Below the pieces are notes generated by a model. It had not been told where the DNA came from, did not search any database, and saw nothing but the letters and a program-made list of their open reading frames with translations. From an uncultured Ilumatobacter sp. (GTDB lineage: Bacteria > Actinomycetota > Acidimicrobiia > Acidimicrobiales > Ilumatobacteraceae): a DNA stretch of 6,656 nt. Position numbers and translations under genes: made by a program. Positions 5,101 to 6,656 of the stretch are shown here, in pieces (position 1 is the stretch's first letter; the number at the start of each line of letters is the position of its first letter). Location: assembly GCA_938049325.1 (NCBI GenBank), contig CALICC010000277.1:1-6656 (forward strand). The letters run 5' to 3'.

Positions 5101-6656
5101 CGGCGGGCAGATCGTCGACGACGATCACGTTCCGAGCGACCGACGGGCCGTTGTTGATCACGTTGATCGTGTACGTCACCGTTTCACCGGCAACACCGGG
5201 ATTCGGCGTGACCGTCTTCGACACGACGGCGAGGTCGGCTTCGGTGCCGATCGTGACGGTCGCATCGTCTTCGGCAGGGGCGACTTGCGGCGTGATCGTG
5301 TCGGCCTTGGCGACGTTGACGATGTCGCTTGCGTCGGCGAGGTCGGGATCAAACGTGACCGCGTAGGTGAACACCACGGGCGCAGCGCCCGGGAGCAGCT
5401 CACCGAGATCGCAGGTCAAGACGTTGCCCGGCGCGGTGCACCGAGGGTCGAGCGAACCCGAGTCGATGGTGACTCCGATCGGAAGCGCGTCGCCCACGAC
5501 GGTTGCCTCGGCCGACGATGGCCCGATGTTTCCGACGGTGATCGTGTACGTGATTTGGTTGCCGGCGAGCACCGTCGGTGCCGACGCTGCCTTGTCGATC
5601 GTGAGTTCGGCGAGACGGGTGACACCGATCGAGTCGACCGCGTCGTTGCTGGACGGGTTTCGGTCAGGCGTGTCGGACGTGGCGGTTGCGGTGTTGCTGA
5701 CGGGTCCGGCGGGTTGCGTCGGGCCGACGAGTGCGGTGACCTCGACGCTCATGGTCGCGCCCACGGCGAGTGCGGCGTTGTCGCACGTGATCGACGTCGG
5801 TGTTGTGACACACACGCCATTGGTCGCGTTTGCGAACGAGTCGATCGTCCAGCCGGTCGGCAGGTTGTCGACGAGCCGTGCATTGGCGGCGACCGACGGC
5901 CCGTTGTTCGTGACCGAGATCGTGAACGTCGTCGTTTGCCCGGCGATGACGCTGGTGTCGTCGAACGACTTACTCGACACGAGGTCGGCGTTCGTGAGCA
6001 GCGTCGCGGTTGCCTCGGCTTCGTTGTTCGAGAGGTCGGGGTCGGCGTCGGTAGTGGCCACCTGCGCGGCGTTGACGTCGACCGCTCCGGCGCCGGCGTC
6101 GATCGTGCCGGAGATCGTCAGCGAAATGGACTCGCCGACCGCGAGGTCGTCGGAGAAGGTGCAGCTCACCAGCCGGGTCGCCTCGGTGTAGGAGCACTCG
6201 GTGGTGTTGCTCAACGTGACCGCGGCGGCTGTCGGAACGATCTGGGCCGGCAACGTGTCGGTGACGACGATGTCGGCGAGCGCATCTGACGGCCCGTCGT
6301 TGAACACTTCGATGGTGTACTCGAACGGCAGGCCGGCGGTCAGACTCGGGTTGACCAACGTCTTGAGGATCCGCAGGTCCGGTGCGGTCACGATGGGATC
6401 GGTGGTCGTTCCGTTCGGGTTGCTGGCATCGTTGTTCGACGGGTCGGGGTCGTCGGTTGAACTGGTCGCGGTCGCCTGGTTGACGAGTGAGCCGGTGGCG
6501 TCGGGCTCGACCAACACGTCGACGACGATCTGAACGGCGGCTTGGTCGGGCAAGGTGCCAAGGTCGCACTGCAGCGTGCCACCGAGCACCGAACCGTCGT
6601 GGGCGCACGCCCCGACGGGACTACTGGCGCTGACGAACGCCACCGCTCCCGGCAGC
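2177..6656 (-). CDS. Giant cell-wall-anchored DUF11-repeat surface protein (5' end outside window)
   Basis: The minus-strand frame ends with TAG at 2177-2179 and stays open to the right edge, giving at least 1,492 whole residues. The GTG at 6641-6643 is a mid-repeat valine, because LPGA precedes it in frame and the repeat is already under way. Residue numbers here count from that GTG. The sequence holds the tail of one DUF11 repeat (1-87), eleven complete repeats (88-1449, 120-131 residues each), then LPRTGG (1450-1455), a membrane helix (about 1460-1478) and a tail with five consecutive arginines. DUF11 repeats (Pfam PF01345, conserved-repeat family) are beta-sandwich modules of bacterial and archaeal surface proteins. 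Each repeat here shows an ADLSIxKT-like first strand, YTITVTNxGPS, VTDxLP, a Cys pair, and a late SNTATV-like strand. The protein is acidic and has only 12 lysines and 24 cysteines. Likely role: an exported rod or stalk linked to peptidoglycan by sortase, for adhesion or envelope structure. No ligand-binding head is visible in this part. It converges on tRNA-Ser(UGA). Confidence 0.93.
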   Translation of the reverse strand, partial: LPGAVAFVSASSPVGACAHDGSVLGGTLQCDLGTLPDQAAVQIVVDVLVEPDATGSLVNQATATSSTDDPDPSNNDASNPNGTTTDPIVTAPDLRILKTLVNPSLTAGLPFEYTIEVFNDGPSDALADIVVTDTLPAQIVPTAAAVTLSNTTECSYTEATRLVSCTFSDDLAVGESISLTISGTIDAGAGAVDVNAAQVATTDADPDLSNNEAEATATLLTNADLVSSKSFDDTSVIAGQTTTFTISVTNNGPSVAANARLVDNLPTGWTIDSFANATNGVCVTTPTSITCDNAALAVGATMSVEVTALVGPTQPAGPVSNTATATSDTPDRNPSSNDAVDSIGVTRLAELTIDKAASAPTVLAGNQITYTITVGNIGPSSAEATVVGDALPIGVTIDSGSLDPRCTAPGNVLTCDLGELLPGAAPVVFTYAVTFDPDLADASDIVNVAKADTITPQVAPAEDDATVTIGTEADLAVVSKTVTPNPGVAGETVTYTINVINNGPSVARNVIVVDDLPAEIIPVAASLPAAGCVLAGADVECALGDVAVGVPIAITFDALIDPGVAQDATLRNDASISSDTLDPNDTNDSNFVDLDVDAVADVTIVKTALPTPAVPGEAIEYTLTVTNLGPSNAQGVAVTDTTLGDLVPGSITATSTLGGCNTAVACLLGEMEPGVQTVTITGTVAPSVTADISNTASVFTSTTQPVGGQPDSSTISTPVAPVADLAIAKTIDTVPAVPGQPVQYTITVTNPGPSDSQNVVVTDAVDPALTALTTDQGSCSFSGQDLTCNVGTLAPGDFTVVVTGTLDPSFLGTLSNSAAVTTTTPQGPNTSPDTASVDEEVLPQADLSLEKIADPDPVIAGEQVTYIITVTNLGPSTALAVEIDDVLPAGLTLDAVSSTAGGCTAVPCVVGDIPVGESAELTIEASVASGVLDLAPNTATTTAATGDPVPDNNEASADPDIDTLARLTTTKAVTSGPVVAGEPVTWTITVDNAGPSDALDVTVADTVPAILTGVVISSSQGDCDSFDCVLGTVPADGSATITVTGDLPADTLPGTIENTATTTSSTFDDDTSNDIATASDPTVTAADLSIVKTGPTTDVLGGRPVSWTVVVTNNGPSDAQGVVITDSLPTALDVATIELVDGGLGCTLSGFDVECVVPTIADGDTISITINAVLRADVTELELSNEATVRSLTPDPDPLNDTSTAVNSITDVDLSLAKTTSAPTVGFGDDVTFTIAVTNDGTSIATPVTVTDSVPDSVEVVSATVGGQPCAVAGNDVTCSDLSVPPNGGVVEIVIVATAVGNGPLTNVAELSCTCLLSPVTSNVATVEIIRTADLSITKVVDLPQVRPGVPVTFTVTVVNQGPDPATGVVVTDQLPAGMTLISSVTSIGAFDPVSGLWTIGELANGESATLTVVSSPDGVGFFTNVATVEGDVVDPDGNDDDDQATVTVIAGNLPRTGGVGEPILQSAITLLLVGGFLLVTARRRRRLRYIA
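2180..2296 (-). other. C-terminal LPXTG cell-wall sorting signal
   Basis: The last 39 residues have the full tripartite layout: LPRTG (2282-2296), a hydrophobic helix beginning ILQSAITLLLVGG (2210-2266) and a tail with five consecutive arginines (2195-2209), ending LRYIA. In Gram-positive bacteria sortase cuts between Thr and Gly and joins Thr to the peptidoglycan precursor. The motif follows the last DUF11 repeat after a single Asn, with no Pro/Ser/Thr-rich wall-spanning linker. No sortase gene lies in the window. Confidence 0.93.
2297..6656 (-). repeat. Array of DUF11 repeats, ~360-393 bp period
   Basis: Boundaries were set at the residue before or at the ADL-like first strand. In protein order: R1 6383-6656 (partial), R2 5990-6382, R3 5612-5989, R4 5240-5611, R5 4859-5239, R6 4490-4858, R7 4124-4489, R8 3764-4123, R9 3401-3763, R10 3020-3400, R11 2660-3019, R12 2297-2659. 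The repeats tile the protein with no other domain between them. They are well diverged in both protein and DNA, so no recent tandem duplication is evident. R6 and R7 look most alike (PAVPG, NxGPSxxQ, and a shared linker with PDxxS). R11 departs most, with GTS in place of GPS and an extra CTC. Confidence 0.9.

Noticed and set aside
4436..6289. 617-codon plus-strand open frame antisense to the DUF11 gene
   Set aside because: Its translation is dominated by Arg, Asp, Gly and Val and repeats with the DUF11 period. It is the shadow of the real repeat gene and shows no recognisable domain.
6641..6643. GTG as the start of the DUF11 protein
   Set aside because: The frame continues upstream with LPGA, which completes the expected xLPxG part of a DUF11 repeat, and no signal peptide follows the GTG. 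It is an internal valine.
2297..6656. Regular ~370-bp periodicity considered as a CRISPR or DNA satellite array
   Set aside because: The periodicity comes from protein repeats in a continuous frame. There are no short identical repeats with unique spacers, and the units are well diverged in DNA.

Overview
This GC-rich window carries four features of a Gram-positive actinobacterium: GC-rich third codon positions, hairpins without a T-run, weak or absent Shine-Dalgarno sequences, and an LPXTG wall-sorting signal. The surface-protein style would suit Acidimicrobiia (Ilumatobacter-like), but that is a guess from style; no taxonomic marker is present.

Layout, left to right. (1) Bases 1-450, plus strand: the C-terminal end of a protein finishing in a Calx-beta (calcium-binding beta-sandwich) domain. 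(2) Bases 526-613, minus strand: tRNA-Ser(GCU), with a probable terminator between it and the Calx-beta gene. (3) Bases 717-1994, plus strand: a complete DUF445/YjiN-family membrane protein of 425 residues. (4) Bases 2028-2115, plus strand: tRNA-Ser(UGA), followed by two hairpins; the stronger one can also serve the convergent gene on the other strand. (5) From base 2177 to the right edge, minus strand: the last ~1,490 residues of a giant cell-wall-anchored protein. It consists of 11 complete DUF11 repeats plus part of a twelfth, then LPRTG, a membrane helix and an arginine-rich tail. Its N-terminus lies beyond the window.

How it fits together. The DUF445 gene looks like housekeeping. It is flanked by two outward-facing tRNA-Ser genes, and beyond each tRNA 3' end lies a gene for a multidomain exported protein. 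The DUF11 protein should be a long rod, exported and then attached to the cell wall by a sortase encoded elsewhere.

The most notable signal is inside this rod. It has only 12 lysines in about 1,490 residues, and 11 of them sit at the same position near the start of each complete repeat. Each is paired with an invariant Asp about 34 residues later and an invariant Asn in a late strand. This suggests a Lys-Asn isopeptide cross-link in every repeat, alongside a Cys pair in every repeat except the wall-proximal one. This is inference and has not been tested.
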